From JACMJP01 sp046160675 (lineage in GTDB: Bacteria; Bacteroidota; Bacteroidia; Chitinophagales; BACL12), in contig JBJXHH010000050.1 in the NCBI GenBank assembly GCA_046160675.1, positions 1 to 18,274 of the forward strand: a stretch of DNA of 18,274 nucleotides, in the 5' to 3' direction. A model generated the notes under the pieces. That model was not told where the DNA came from. It searched no databases and saw only the letters and a list, made by a program, of their open reading frames with translations. The translations under genes and the position numbers were made by a program. Positions 1 through 7,143 of this stretch are shown piece after piece (position 1 is the stretch's first letter; each line of letters starts with the position of its first letter).

Positions 1-1
1 C

Positions 2-652
2 TATAAATGGCGTATGTATGATTATGTATTGAACAACAATCAAGATGCAACAAATGAATTAGTCAGTAAAACAGTACAATACTTGTCAGCAAAAAACGAT
101 AAGAAGCAGTTTAGGGCAATGCTTGCGAATACTCAAAATGTGAGCTATGAAAATGAAAGAATAATGTTGAATGCAGAATTATACAACGACAGTTATGAAT
201 TAATCAATGTTCCTGATGCAGCATTAACTATAACCGATGAAGCCAGTAAGGATTTTACATTCCAATTTACCAGAACCACGAATCGTTATACCCTGGATGC
301 AGGTTTTTTGCCTGTGGGAAATTACACCTATACCGCCTCCACCTACCTCAACGGCAAACAACTTACAGATAAAGGCGCTTTTAGTATCGCTCCGTTGAAA
401 TTGGAAACTATGAATACTACAGCCAATCATAAAATACTCACTCAACTTGCCAATGAAAGCAATGGTAGGGTTTTTTATCCTTCGCAAATACATTCTCTTG
501 CTCAAACAATTCTTGAAAATGAATATGCAAAACCTGTACTGCATGAAGTGGTGAAGACTCAATCACTTATTAACCTGCGTTGGCTTTTCTTTCTTTTACT
601 CGGCTTACTTGGGTTTGAGTGGTTTATGAGGAAATATGCAGGCAGTTATTAA
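2..652 (+). CDS. C-terminal part of a large membrane-anchored protein (vWA-type, Bacteroidota), 5' end outside window
   Basis: The reading frame is open from base 2, before the first ATG at 14, so this is the 3' end of a gene that starts upstream of the window. What is visible is about 216 residues: a soluble region with beta-sandwich-like composition, then a single hydrophobic helix close to the end (around residues 186-205 counted from the ATG, containing LRWLFFLLLGLL), followed by the basic tail MRKYAGSY. This layout, with a helix and a short basic tail at the extreme C-terminus, resembles the long Bacteroidota proteins with a von Willebrand A-like or glutamine-amidotransferase-like N-terminal region. 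That N-terminal region is not in the window, so the family is inferred from tail similarity only. If the tail is cytoplasmic, the visible soluble part lies in the periplasm. No function can be assigned. Confidence 0.7.
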   Translation, partial: YKWRMYDYVLNNNQDATNELVSKTVQYLSAKNDKKQFRAMLANTQNVSYENERIMLNAELYNDSYELINVPDAALTITDEASKDFTFQFTRTTNRYTLDAGFLPVGNYTYTASTYLNGKQLTDKGAFSIAPLKLETMNTTANHKILTQLANESNGRVFYPSQIHSLAQTILENEYAKPVLHEVVKTQSLINLRWLFFLLLGLLGFEWFMRKYAGSY

Positions 653-742
653 TATTCATTCCATTGTATCTACACAATGTAATAATTTATCGGGATTAAC
701 ACAGTTTAACGACACAATAGCCCGAAATTTAACAAGTTCAAT

Positions 743-750
743 TACCTTTG
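743..750 (+). promoter_or_regulatory. Possible Bacteroidota -7 element upstream of the M16 pair
   Basis: TACCTTTG matches the Bacteroidota -7 consensus TAnnTTTG exactly and lies 25 bp before the ATG of the first peptidase gene. No convincing TTTG -33 element is visible at the expected 19-21 bp distance, so this is a half-supported promoter for the two-gene peptidase unit. Confidence 0.4.
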
Positions 751-775
751 GCGTTCTGAAAATTTCTAAAGAACA

Positions 776-2146
776 ATGAAAAAACTATTATTATTCTGCA
801 CTGCCGCATTGCTAACAGTTGCGGTATTTGCGCAAAAAAATTTACCCTCTAATTTTTTTATGAAAAAGTTGCCCAATGGGCTCGAGGTGCTTGTGATTGA
901 AGATAATACAGTTCCACTTGCAACAATTGAAATTGTTGTAAAGAACGGGGCATACACTGAAGACAGTGCTTTCAACGGCCTGTCTCACATGTATGAACAT
1001 ATGTTCTTCAAGGCAAACAAAGACATTCCAAGTCAGGAGGCATTTTTGAAGAGAGTGAATGAACTTGGAATTGTATTTAACGGAACAACTTCTGAAGAAC
1101 GGGTGAATTATTTTATCACACTGAGTAATGGAAAAATGAATGAAGGATTGCAATTTATGAACTCAGCAATTCGCTACCCGTTATTTCTCGAACAGGAAAT
1201 GAAAAATGAGAACCCTGTAGTTGACGGTGAATTTCAAAGGGCGGAATCTAATCCTTATTACTTTTTATTTGAAGATTACAATAAAGCAATGTGGGGCAAT
1301 GGGTATTACAGGAAAAACCCAATTGGCTTGCATGATGTAATTCTGAGTTGTACTCCCGAAAAGATGAAAGTGATACAGGAGAAATTTTATTACCCGAATA
1401 ATGCCATGATTGCAATTGCGGGTGATGTAAATCATGAGGAGATCTTTCAGAAAGTAGAAAAAGTTTTTGGCGATTGGGTTCCCAGTTCTTTCGATCCGTT
1501 TCAAAAATGGCCGGTCCCAGAATTTGAACCCTTAAAAGGGCAAAATAAATTTGTATTAACAAACGAGATAGCTCAAGTTCCCTTATTTCTTATCGGCTTT
1601 CATGGCCCCGATACAAGAGGAGATTTGCAGGCAACCTATGCTGCAGATGTTTTTTCTTTTATAGTACAACAGGCTTCGAGCAACCTGCAAAAAGAATTGA
1701 TAGAAACAGGTCTTGCATACCAAGTAGGCTTGAGCTATCAAACACAAAAACATACAGGACCCATCCAGGTTATATTGGTTCCAAACCCGATGAAGATTAA
1801 AGAGGCCTATGATGTTCTCTGGAAAAATATTGAACAGTGGAGTAACCCTGATTATTATACAGACGAACAAATGCAAACAGCAAAAAACTTGCTTGCAATA
1901 CAGGATTCTTACGGAAAAGAAAGCACTTCACAATACATCCATCTTGTAACCTATTGGTGGGCAAGTGCCACAATTGATTATTATGTGAACTATATTGATA
2001 ACCTGCAAAAAGTTACACGGGAGGATATTACATCGTATGTAAATAAATACATTAAAAACAAGCCGCATGTAGTTGGCCTGATGATTCCATCTTCTATGAA
2101 AGATATGATTGATGTAACCACTATGGGCTTTAATAAACCTGAATAA
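776..2146 (+). CDS. Exported M16 family zinc metallopeptidase, catalytic partner
   Basis: A 456-residue M16 (pitrilysin/insulinase family) peptidase. The N-terminus is a signal peptide (MKK, hydrophobic stretch LLLFCTAALLTVAVFAQ, probable cleavage near residue 20), so it acts in the periplasm or at the outer membrane. The inverted zinc motif HxxEH is intact at H71-E74-H75, and a third ligand fits at E152, giving the family spacing of 76 residues between H75 and that glutamate. The C-terminal half has the second M16 fold, but the arginine that normally sits four residues before the conserved tyrosine (R-x-x-x-Y in family members) is replaced by T311 in TGLAY. The next gene, 22 bp downstream, has the complementary pattern. 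Such pairs usually act as heterodimers in which one chain supplies zinc and the other the Arg/Tyr substrate-binding residues. The substrate is unknown. Confidence 0.9.
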   Translation: MKKLLLFCTAALLTVAVFAQKNLPSNFFMKKLPNGLEVLVIEDNTVPLATIEIVVKNGAYTEDSAFNGLSHMYEHMFFKANKDIPSQEAFLKRVNELGIVFNGTTSEERVNYFITLSNGKMNEGLQFMNSAIRYPLFLEQEMKNENPVVDGEFQRAESNPYYFLFEDYNKAMWGNGYYRKNPIGLHDVILSCTPEKMKVIQEKFYYPNNAMIAIAGDVNHEEIFQKVEKVFGDWVPSSFDPFQKWPVPEFEPLKGQNKFVLTNEIAQVPLFLIGFHGPDTRGDLQATYAADVFSFIVQQASSNLQKELIETGLAYQVGLSYQTQKHTGPIQVILVPNPMKIKEAYDVLWKNIEQWSNPDYYTDEQMQTAKNLLAIQDSYGKESTSQYIHLVTYWWASATIDYYVNYIDNLQKVTREDITSYVNKYIKNKPHVVGLMIPSSMKDMIDVTTMGFNKPE

Positions 2147-2168
2147 TTCAACCATTAAAAAAATATTT

Positions 2169-3503
2169 ATGAAAAATACAAGAATAGTAAAATCAGTTTT
2201 TCTTGCATTAGTATTCAGTTTCTTATGTAACCGGCAATATGCTCAAACGGGTACAGAGGAATTCACAGTGGAAGGAATAAAAGTAGTTTTAAAACGTACA
2301 CCCAAAGAAGTGTTGAGCGTTAGATTGATGCTGGAAGGCGGTACTGCTAACTACAATGAAGATAAACAAGGTATTGAAGATTTTACTCTGAACCTGATGA
2401 TTGACGGAGGCACAAAAAACATGAGTAAATTGGATTTTAAAACAGCAGCAGAAAAAATAGGGACTTCCTTTTCAGCATCTACAAATCTTGACTATGGAAG
2501 TGTGAGTATGACCTGTATTAAATTGTTTTGGGAGGATAGCTGGAAACTTTTTAGCGATGCGGTTATGAACCCTGCATTTACTGAAAATGAGTTTAATATC
2601 CTGAAAGAACAACTTATTGCAAATGCTAAAGCAACAGAAAGTGATCCGGACGGATACCTGGCTTTGCTTTCGAGAAAAAATGCTTTCCCAGGAACAAATT
2701 ATGTAAAAGACCCATCCGGAACTCCCGAAAGCCTGGCAAGTATAAACCTTGAAGAAGTGAAAAAATATTTTCAAAACACGGTTGTTAAAAAAAGAGTGTT
2801 TCTTGTAGTTGTTGGGGATGTTTCAAAAGAAGATTTATCAAAAAAAATATCTGAGAGCTTAAAAACAATGCCTCAGGGAACTGCAGCCAAAGAAGAATCA
2901 CAAACTATTTTGAGGGAAGGGAAAACTTTTATTGAAGACAGAGATATTGCCACAAACTATATCCGGGGTATCATGAGTTCTCCTCCCGCAAATACAAAAG
3001 AAGGAGTGAGTATGCGTATTGCAATGAGTATTCTAGGCGACAGGTATTTTACGGAGTTGCGTACGAAAAGGAGTTTAAGTTATGCGCCCTCAGCATTTTA
3101 TGCAAGTGCAGCAGTAAATAATCCTTACAGTGTAGTTTATATTTCAACTATTGACCCCAAGCAAAGTATGCAGGTGATGGTAGATGAGATAAATAAGATT
3201 AAAGCTGAGGGGTTTAAAGCTGAAGAATTAGTGGATACAAGAGAGGGATTTCTTACACAATATTATTTAACCCTCGAAACAACCAGCAACCAGGCAGATG
3301 CTTTGGGGGCTGCAGAAATGCAGGGTGGGTGGCAACAACTTGACGGCATCACTGCAGCTGTAAATGCTACCACACTGAAAGACATTAATAAAGTTTTTGA
3401 TGAGTATAGCAAAGCAATCGTTTGGACTTATCTCGGAAAAAAAGACATGGTGCAGGAACAAGATTTTGTTCAACCTGTGGCGAAAAAAAATAAACCATAC
3501 TAA
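2169..3503 (+). CDS. Exported M16 family peptidase-like protein, non-catalytic partner
   Basis: A 444-residue M16 paralogue with a signal peptide (MKNTR, hydrophobic core FLALVFSFL, likely cleaved near AYA-Q at residue 25-26). The position equivalent to HxxEH reads D71, L74, N75 (GIEDFTLNLM), so it cannot bind zinc or catalyse alone. The second-half Arg/Tyr motif is intact (R301 to Y305 in RSLSY). It lies 22 bp after the catalytic M16 gene on the same strand and ends at a terminator, so the two are almost certainly co-transcribed. By analogy with two-chain M16 enzymes such as mitochondrial processing peptidase and bacterial heterodimeric M16B proteins, it should form the substrate-binding half of a clamshell heterodimer. 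The missing zinc site is seen directly; the complex is inferred. Confidence 0.88.
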   Translation: MKNTRIVKSVFLALVFSFLCNRQYAQTGTEEFTVEGIKVVLKRTPKEVLSVRLMLEGGTANYNEDKQGIEDFTLNLMIDGGTKNMSKLDFKTAAEKIGTSFSASTNLDYGSVSMTCIKLFWEDSWKLFSDAVMNPAFTENEFNILKEQLIANAKATESDPDGYLALLSRKNAFPGTNYVKDPSGTPESLASINLEEVKKYFQNTVVKKRVFLVVVGDVSKEDLSKKISESLKTMPQGTAAKEESQTILREGKTFIEDRDIATNYIRGIMSSPPANTKEGVSMRIAMSILGDRYFTELRTKRSLSYAPSAFYASAAVNNPYSVVYISTIDPKQSMQVMVDEINKIKAEGFKAEELVDTREGFLTQYYLTLETTSNQADALGAAEMQGGWQQLDGITAAVNATTLKDINKVFDEYSKAIVWTYLGKKDMVQEQDFVQPVAKKNKPY

Positions 3504-3524
3504 GTCATAAAATAATACACTAGT

Positions 3525-3553
3525 CAGCCCTCCGGATTTGGAGGGCTGTTTTG
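3525..3553 (+). terminator. Intrinsic terminator after the M16 gene pair
   Basis: A perfect 9-bp stem, CAGCCCTCC (3525-3533) with GGAGGGCTG (3540-3548), around a 6-nt loop GGATTT, followed by TTTTGTT. It lies 21 bp after the stop codon of the second peptidase gene and before the transporter promoter. Confidence 0.8.
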
Positions 3554-3589
3554 TTATAAACCGTCTTGAAAACAATTCAGATTTACATT

Positions 3590-3621
3590 TTTGATTTTTT
3601 CAATATTTCTTACCTAATTTG
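3590..3621 (+). promoter_or_regulatory. Probable Bacteroidota promoter of the MFS transporter gene
   Basis: TTTG at 3590-3593 and TAATTTG at 3615-3621 are separated by 21 bp. This fits the Bacteroidota pattern TTTG-N19-21-TAnnTTTG, except that the -7 element is one base short. It lies 26 bp before the ATG, just downstream of the preceding terminator. Confidence 0.45.
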
Positions 3622-3647
3622 CGCAGGCAAACTCAAATCAGATAACT

Positions 3648-5378
3648 ATGGAACAAACCGCAAAGACGAACTATGGTGCATTAACCACCCTCATCACTGT
3701 ATTTTTTTTCTGGGGATTTATTGCATCCGGAAATAGTATTTTCATCCCCTTTTGCAAACATTACTTTCACCTAGATCAGTTTCAGAGCCAGCTGATTGAT
3801 TTTGCATTTTACGGTGCATATTATCTTGGCGCTTTGCTGTTATTCATTTTCAGTGTTTTGAGAGGGAATGACCTTGTTGGGGGATGGGGTTATAAAAAAT
3901 CAATTATTTACGGGCTCTTGTTTTCATTTCTCGGAGCATTGGCAATGATGGGTGCTGTCAACTTCGGAGGATTTACAGGGATATTACTCAGTTTGTTTGT
4001 AGTGGCCTTGGGATTTTCTTTGCAGCAGACAGCTGCACAACCTTTTGCAATTTCCCTCGGTGATCCTTCAACAGGTTCAACCAGGATTAATCTTGGGGGA
4101 GGGATAAATTCTTTTGGAACAATGATAGGTCCTATTGTTATTGCATTAGCTTTATTTGGTGTTACAAAAGCCTCAGACGATGCCATTAATACTCTTTCTC
4201 TCGATAAGGTAACTATACTGTATGGAGGAATTGGGGCATTGTTTTTATTATGTTCTTTGCTATTCTTTTTTAGTAAGAAAGTACCGGCTGGTATTCTTGA
4301 GAGCAAAATGGAAAATGCGAAGCATGCCTTAAGAACCCTCGTTATCATTACAATCCTTCTTATTGTTTTATTCATTCCTGTTTTTGCAAGTTATGCTACG
4401 GGCAATGCTAAGCAAGTAGAAGCTATGCAAACAGAATTAACCGTTCTTAAAAATACGGATGGAGTTTCTTTGACTCAAATAGAAAGTTTAACAGCGCAAA
4501 TACATGAACTAAACGGTCCGGTAGAACAAAGGCGTATGGCCTTACTTCTGGCTACTTTAGTTATTATAGTAGCTGGATTATTAATGGCAAATAGTCGGGC
4601 AAAAAAGAACAATGAAGGCTGGGGAGCTATGAAATATCCTCAACTGGTTTTGGGGATGCTTGCTATTTTCACTTATGTAGGAGTTGAGGTAACCATTCAA
4701 AGCAACTTACCAGCCCTGCTCAATCTTGATTCATTCGGAGCCTTGCAAGCGGCAGAAATTTCACCATACATTTCTATGTATTGGGGAAGTTTAATGATTG
4801 GCCGCTGGGTTGGAAGTATTGCAGCATTTAATCCATCAAAAAATTGGAAAACTATATTATTAATTGTCGTCCCGATCGTAGCATTCGGAGTTATCATCGG
4901 TGTAAATACAATTGCGGAAAATGATATGCGTCCTCTTTATGGTTACATTATTTGCATTGCAATCCAGGTATTAGGTTTTTACATTAGTAAAGACAGGCCT
5001 GCCAAAACTCTGTTTGTTTTTGGTATTTTGGGTATGCTCGCCATGGTGGTTGGTATTTTAACAACCGGGACAACCGCAATTTATGCTTTTCTCAGCGGAG
5101 GTCTATTTTGTTCTATTATGTGGCCCAGTATTTTTGCCTTATCAGTTTCGGGTCTTGGAAAATTCACTTCACAAGGTTCATCATTTCTTATTATGATGAT
5201 TCTTGGTGGTGGTGTTATTCCTCCTATCCAGGGAAAGCTCGGTGACATTATCGGCATACACGAGAGTTATTGGATCACGGTTTTATGTTTTGGATACTTA
5301 ACCTGGTTTGCATTTGCTGTGAAGGGTATTTTGCAAAAGCAAGGTGTGAAAATAGATGCAGTCGCATCCGGGCATTAA
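3648..5378 (+). CDS. Sugar MFS transporter, FHS (FucP/GluP-like) family, with extra helix pair
   Basis: A 576-residue integral inner-membrane protein. The first helix region (FFFWGFIASGNSIFIPF) and the segment QQTAAQPFAISLGDP followed by STRINLGGGINSFGT near residues 126-157 match the fucose:H+ symporter / glucose-galactose transporter family, so proton-coupled sugar uptake is the likely role. FucP-type proteins are about 440 residues. The extra length here comes mainly from an insertion between the two six-helix halves: a hydrophobic helix at about 228-248, a polar glutamate/glutamine-rich loop at about 249-296 with coiled-coil-like character, and a second hydrophobic helix at about 297-314. 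The gene stands alone: a promoter precedes it and the next gene is convergent, 4 bp away. The substrate cannot be deduced; no sugar-utilisation genes flank it. Confidence 0.85.
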   Translation: MEQTAKTNYGALTTLITVFFFWGFIASGNSIFIPFCKHYFHLDQFQSQLIDFAFYGAYYLGALLLFIFSVLRGNDLVGGWGYKKSIIYGLLFSFLGALAMMGAVNFGGFTGILLSLFVVALGFSLQQTAAQPFAISLGDPSTGSTRINLGGGINSFGTMIGPIVIALALFGVTKASDDAINTLSLDKVTILYGGIGALFLLCSLLFFFSKKVPAGILESKMENAKHALRTLVIITILLIVLFIPVFASYATGNAKQVEAMQTELTVLKNTDGVSLTQIESLTAQIHELNGPVEQRRMALLLATLVIIVAGLLMANSRAKKNNEGWGAMKYPQLVLGMLAIFTYVGVEVTIQSNLPALLNLDSFGALQAAEISPYISMYWGSLMIGRWVGSIAAFNPSKNWKTILLIVVPIVAFGVIIGVNTIAENDMRPLYGYIICIAIQVLGFYISKDRPAKTLFVFGILGMLAMVVGILTTGTTAIYAFLSGGLFCSIMWPSIFALSVSGLGKFTSQGSSFLIMMILGGGVIPPIQGKLGDIIGIHESYWITVLCFGYLTWFAFAVKGILQKQGVKIDAVASGH

Positions 5379-5382
5379 AATA

Positions 5383-5877
5383 TTATATTCTTTTCCATGT
5401 GATCATATTTGTAAGGCAGTCAGGAAGTTTTAAAGAAGCGCTCACTTCCTGTCTGAATGCTTCAGTAGAAGTAACTGCGTCCACCCCGCCTACTAATAAT
5501 GAAACATCCCAAGTAGTTAATACATCTCCCTTTAGTTCATAGCAATAAAGATAAAATTGACCTGTTTCATTTGCATCCTGGAAAAACATAAAGTTTTTCC
5601 CGTCTAAAACAGTATTCCAGCCTTTAAACTCTAACACCTCCGGCACATAATTTTCTGTTTTTTCCAACACAGTAGCATGCATTGTAAAATCGCTGAGTTT
5701 TTTGATCTCAACAAGTTTCATTTCAAAACTATCATCCGGCTGATACCAGGTTCCGATGAGGTTTTCGTTTAGTTTTTCTGTGCCAGGCCTCCCAAGAGGG
5801 TGATCAAGCCCTACAGGGCAAGCAGTAAACAATATTGAGCATAGAGCGAGAAACAATAATGCAATTCCTTTCTTCAT
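5383..5877 (-). CDS. Small lipoprotein of unknown function
   Basis: 164 residues from the ATG at 5877. A second in-frame ATG at 5886 would add only MYI. The open frame continues further upstream into tRNA-Glu, but that extension is not coding. The N-terminus is a lipoprotein signal: MKKG, hydrophobic core IALLFLALCSILF, then LFTAC with the lipid-attachment cysteine at residue 20. The mature part begins PVGLDHPLG, and GTWYQPDDSFEMKLVEI onwards alternates polar and hydrophobic residues, suggesting a small beta-rich domain. I recognise no motif or family. It is probably anchored in the outer membrane facing the periplasm. It is convergent with the transporter gene (4-bp gap) and separated from the upstream tRNA by a terminator, so it needs its own promoter. 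A TATTTTG element occurs in the A/T tract near 5920-5926 on this strand, but support is weak. Confidence 0.75.
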   Translation of the reverse strand: MKKGIALLFLALCSILFTACPVGLDHPLGRPGTEKLNENLIGTWYQPDDSFEMKLVEIKKLSDFTMHATVLEKTENYVPEVLEFKGWNTVLDGKNFMFFQDANETGQFYLYCYELKGDVLTTWDVSLLVGGVDAVTSTEAFRQEVSASLKLPDCLTNMITWKRI

Positions 5878-5920
5878 TATATACATATTTAGTTGATGGA
5901 TGAATTTTGCCTGTAGTTGC

Positions 5921-5954
5921 AAAATAAAAGCCGTCTCTGTTCTAAAGACGGCTT
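5921..5954 (-). terminator. Intrinsic terminator of tRNA-Glu
   Basis: Read on the minus strand, a 9-bp stem AAGCCGTCT/AGACGGCTT (5946-5954 with 5928-5936) with a 9-nt loop is followed by TTTTATTTT. It starts 4 bp after the tRNA 3' end and separates the tRNA from the lipoprotein gene. Confidence 0.8.
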
Positions 5955-5957
5955 CTG

Positions 5958-6029
5958 TAGCCCGTAGGGGAATCGAACCCCTGTACCAAGAATGAAAATC
6001 TTGTATCCTAACCCCTAGATGAACGGGCC
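5958..6029 (-). tRNA. tRNA-Glu (anticodon TTC)
   Basis: A 72-nt cloverleaf on the minus strand. The acceptor stem GGCCCGT pairs with ACGGGCT (first pair G-U), with discriminator A at 5958. The D arm is ATCT...GGAT. The anticodon stem CAAGA/TCTTG holds the loop TTTTCAT with anticodon TTC at 5996-5994. The T arm is AGGGG-TTCGATT-CCCCT. The 3' CCA is not encoded. It reads GAA/GAG codons. Confidence 0.97.
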
Positions 6030-6048
6030 ATCTTTTGCTAAGAGGCTG

Positions 6049-6056
6049 CAAAAATA
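6049..6056 (-). promoter_or_regulatory. -7 promoter element of tRNA-Glu
   Basis: On the minus strand this reads TATTTTTG, an exact match to TAnnTTTG, ending 19 bp before the mature tRNA 5' end. That distance allows a short 5' leader of about a dozen bases. No clear -33 TTTG is seen. Confidence 0.5.
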
Positions 6057-6132
6057 AAAGAAAAACCCGCTTCTAAAAAATTTATCCTGAAAATTCCCCC
6101 GCCAGTCCTAATTTTACAGCTAACCTTACTGT

Positions 6133-7128
6133 ATGTACCGCATCGCAATCAATGGTTTCGGACGCATCGGGCGAATGTTCATGCGCTATGTTCTTGCAAA
6201 ACAGAATATTGAAGTTGTTGCTATTAATGACCTAACAGATGTAACAACACTTGCTCATCTTTTCAAGTATGATTCCGTGCATGGAAAATTCAAAGGCGAA
6301 GTATCTGCCGAAGAACATGCGCTGGTAATCAATGGAAAAAAGATCAAAATCATTTCAGAAAAAGATCCAGCAAACCTTCCCTGGAAAGATTTGAATGTTG
6401 ACCTTGTGCTCGAATCAACCGGCTTATTTCTTGATATAAAAAATTCAGAAAAACATCTTGCCGCCGGGGCAAAAAAGGTTTTATTGTCAGCACCTCCTAA
6501 AGATCAAAACATTAAAACTATTGTGCTCGGAGTAAATGATTTTTTATTGACAAAAGAGGATGTAATCATATCAAATGCAAGTTGCACAACTAATTGTGCA
6601 GCTCCTATGATAAAAGTAATACATGAAAATTTTACAATTGAACAAGCATATATCACTACAGTGCATGCATACACCAGCGATCAGCGGCTGCATGATGCAC
6701 CGCATAAAGATCTGCGCCGGGCAAGAGCTGCCGCTCTAAACATGGTGCCTACTTCTACAGGTGCCGCTAAAGCAATAACCCTCACTTTTCCAGAATTGGA
6801 AGGCAAGATTGGTGGGGCGGGCATCAGGGTGCCTGTACCTGTTGGATCGTTAACAGATATTACATGCACAATAAAAAAAGCAACAACTATCGAAGAGATA
6901 AACAAAGCATTTAAACTAGCATCAGAAAAAAACCTGAAGGGGATTTTGAGTTATTCAGAAGAACCGCTTGTTTCGTCAGATATTGTCGGAGATACGAGCA
7001 GTTGTATTTTTGATGCACAACTCACCAGTGTAATAGGTACCATGGTGAAAGTAGTGGGATGGTATGACAATGAAGCTGGTTATTCTATGCGGCTTGTTGA
7101 CCTGATTGAAAAGATTTCAGATATGTAA
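6133..7128 (+). CDS. gapA: Glyceraldehyde-3-phosphate dehydrogenase, type I
   Basis: 331 residues, full length for the family. It converts glyceraldehyde-3-phosphate, phosphate and NAD+ to 1,3-bisphosphoglycerate and NADH in the cytoplasm. The N-terminal Rossmann motif is INGFGRIGR (7-15). D33 in VAINDLTD is the acidic residue typical of NAD preference. The active-site block SNASCTTNCAAP carries the nucleophile C151, and H178 in TTVHAYTSDQ is the catalytic base. RRARAAALNMVPTSTGAAKA is the phosphate-binding and S-loop region. The C-terminal WYDNEAGYS signature is present. The start ATG is at 6133; a TAATTTTA element at 6109-6116 could be its -7 region, one base off consensus at the last position. 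pgk, the next glycolytic step, begins 15 bp downstream, so the two are probably one operon. Confidence 0.97.
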   Translation: MYRIAINGFGRIGRMFMRYVLAKQNIEVVAINDLTDVTTLAHLFKYDSVHGKFKGEVSAEEHALVINGKKIKIISEKDPANLPWKDLNVDLVLESTGLFLDIKNSEKHLAAGAKKVLLSAPPKDQNIKTIVLGVNDFLLTKEDVIISNASCTTNCAAPMIKVIHENFTIEQAYITTVHAYTSDQRLHDAPHKDLRRARAAALNMVPTSTGAAKAITLTFPELEGKIGGAGIRVPVPVGSLTDITCTIKKATTIEEINKAFKLASEKNLKGILSYSEEPLVSSDIVGDTSSCIFDAQLTSVIGTMVKVVGWYDNEAGYSMRLVDLIEKISDM

Positions 7129-7143
7129 AAAAACAATACAAGT

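Noticed and set aside
662..679. Hairpin CATTGT/ACAATG after the first gene
   Set aside because: A 6-bp A/T-rich stem without a following T run; too weak to call a terminator.
3908..4375. 155-codon open frame on the minus strand
   Set aside because: It lies entirely inside the transporter gene, has low-complexity composition with no family resemblance, and is an antisense shadow of the hydrophobic coding sequence.
5270..5542. 90-codon open frame on the plus strand across the transporter/lipoprotein junction
   Set aside because: It overlaps both genes out of frame and its product has no coherent features.
5878..6051. N-terminal extension of the lipoprotein frame to 6051
   Set aside because: The extension runs through the tRNA-Glu terminator and most of the tRNA, and the ATG at 5877 is followed by an ideal lipoprotein signal.
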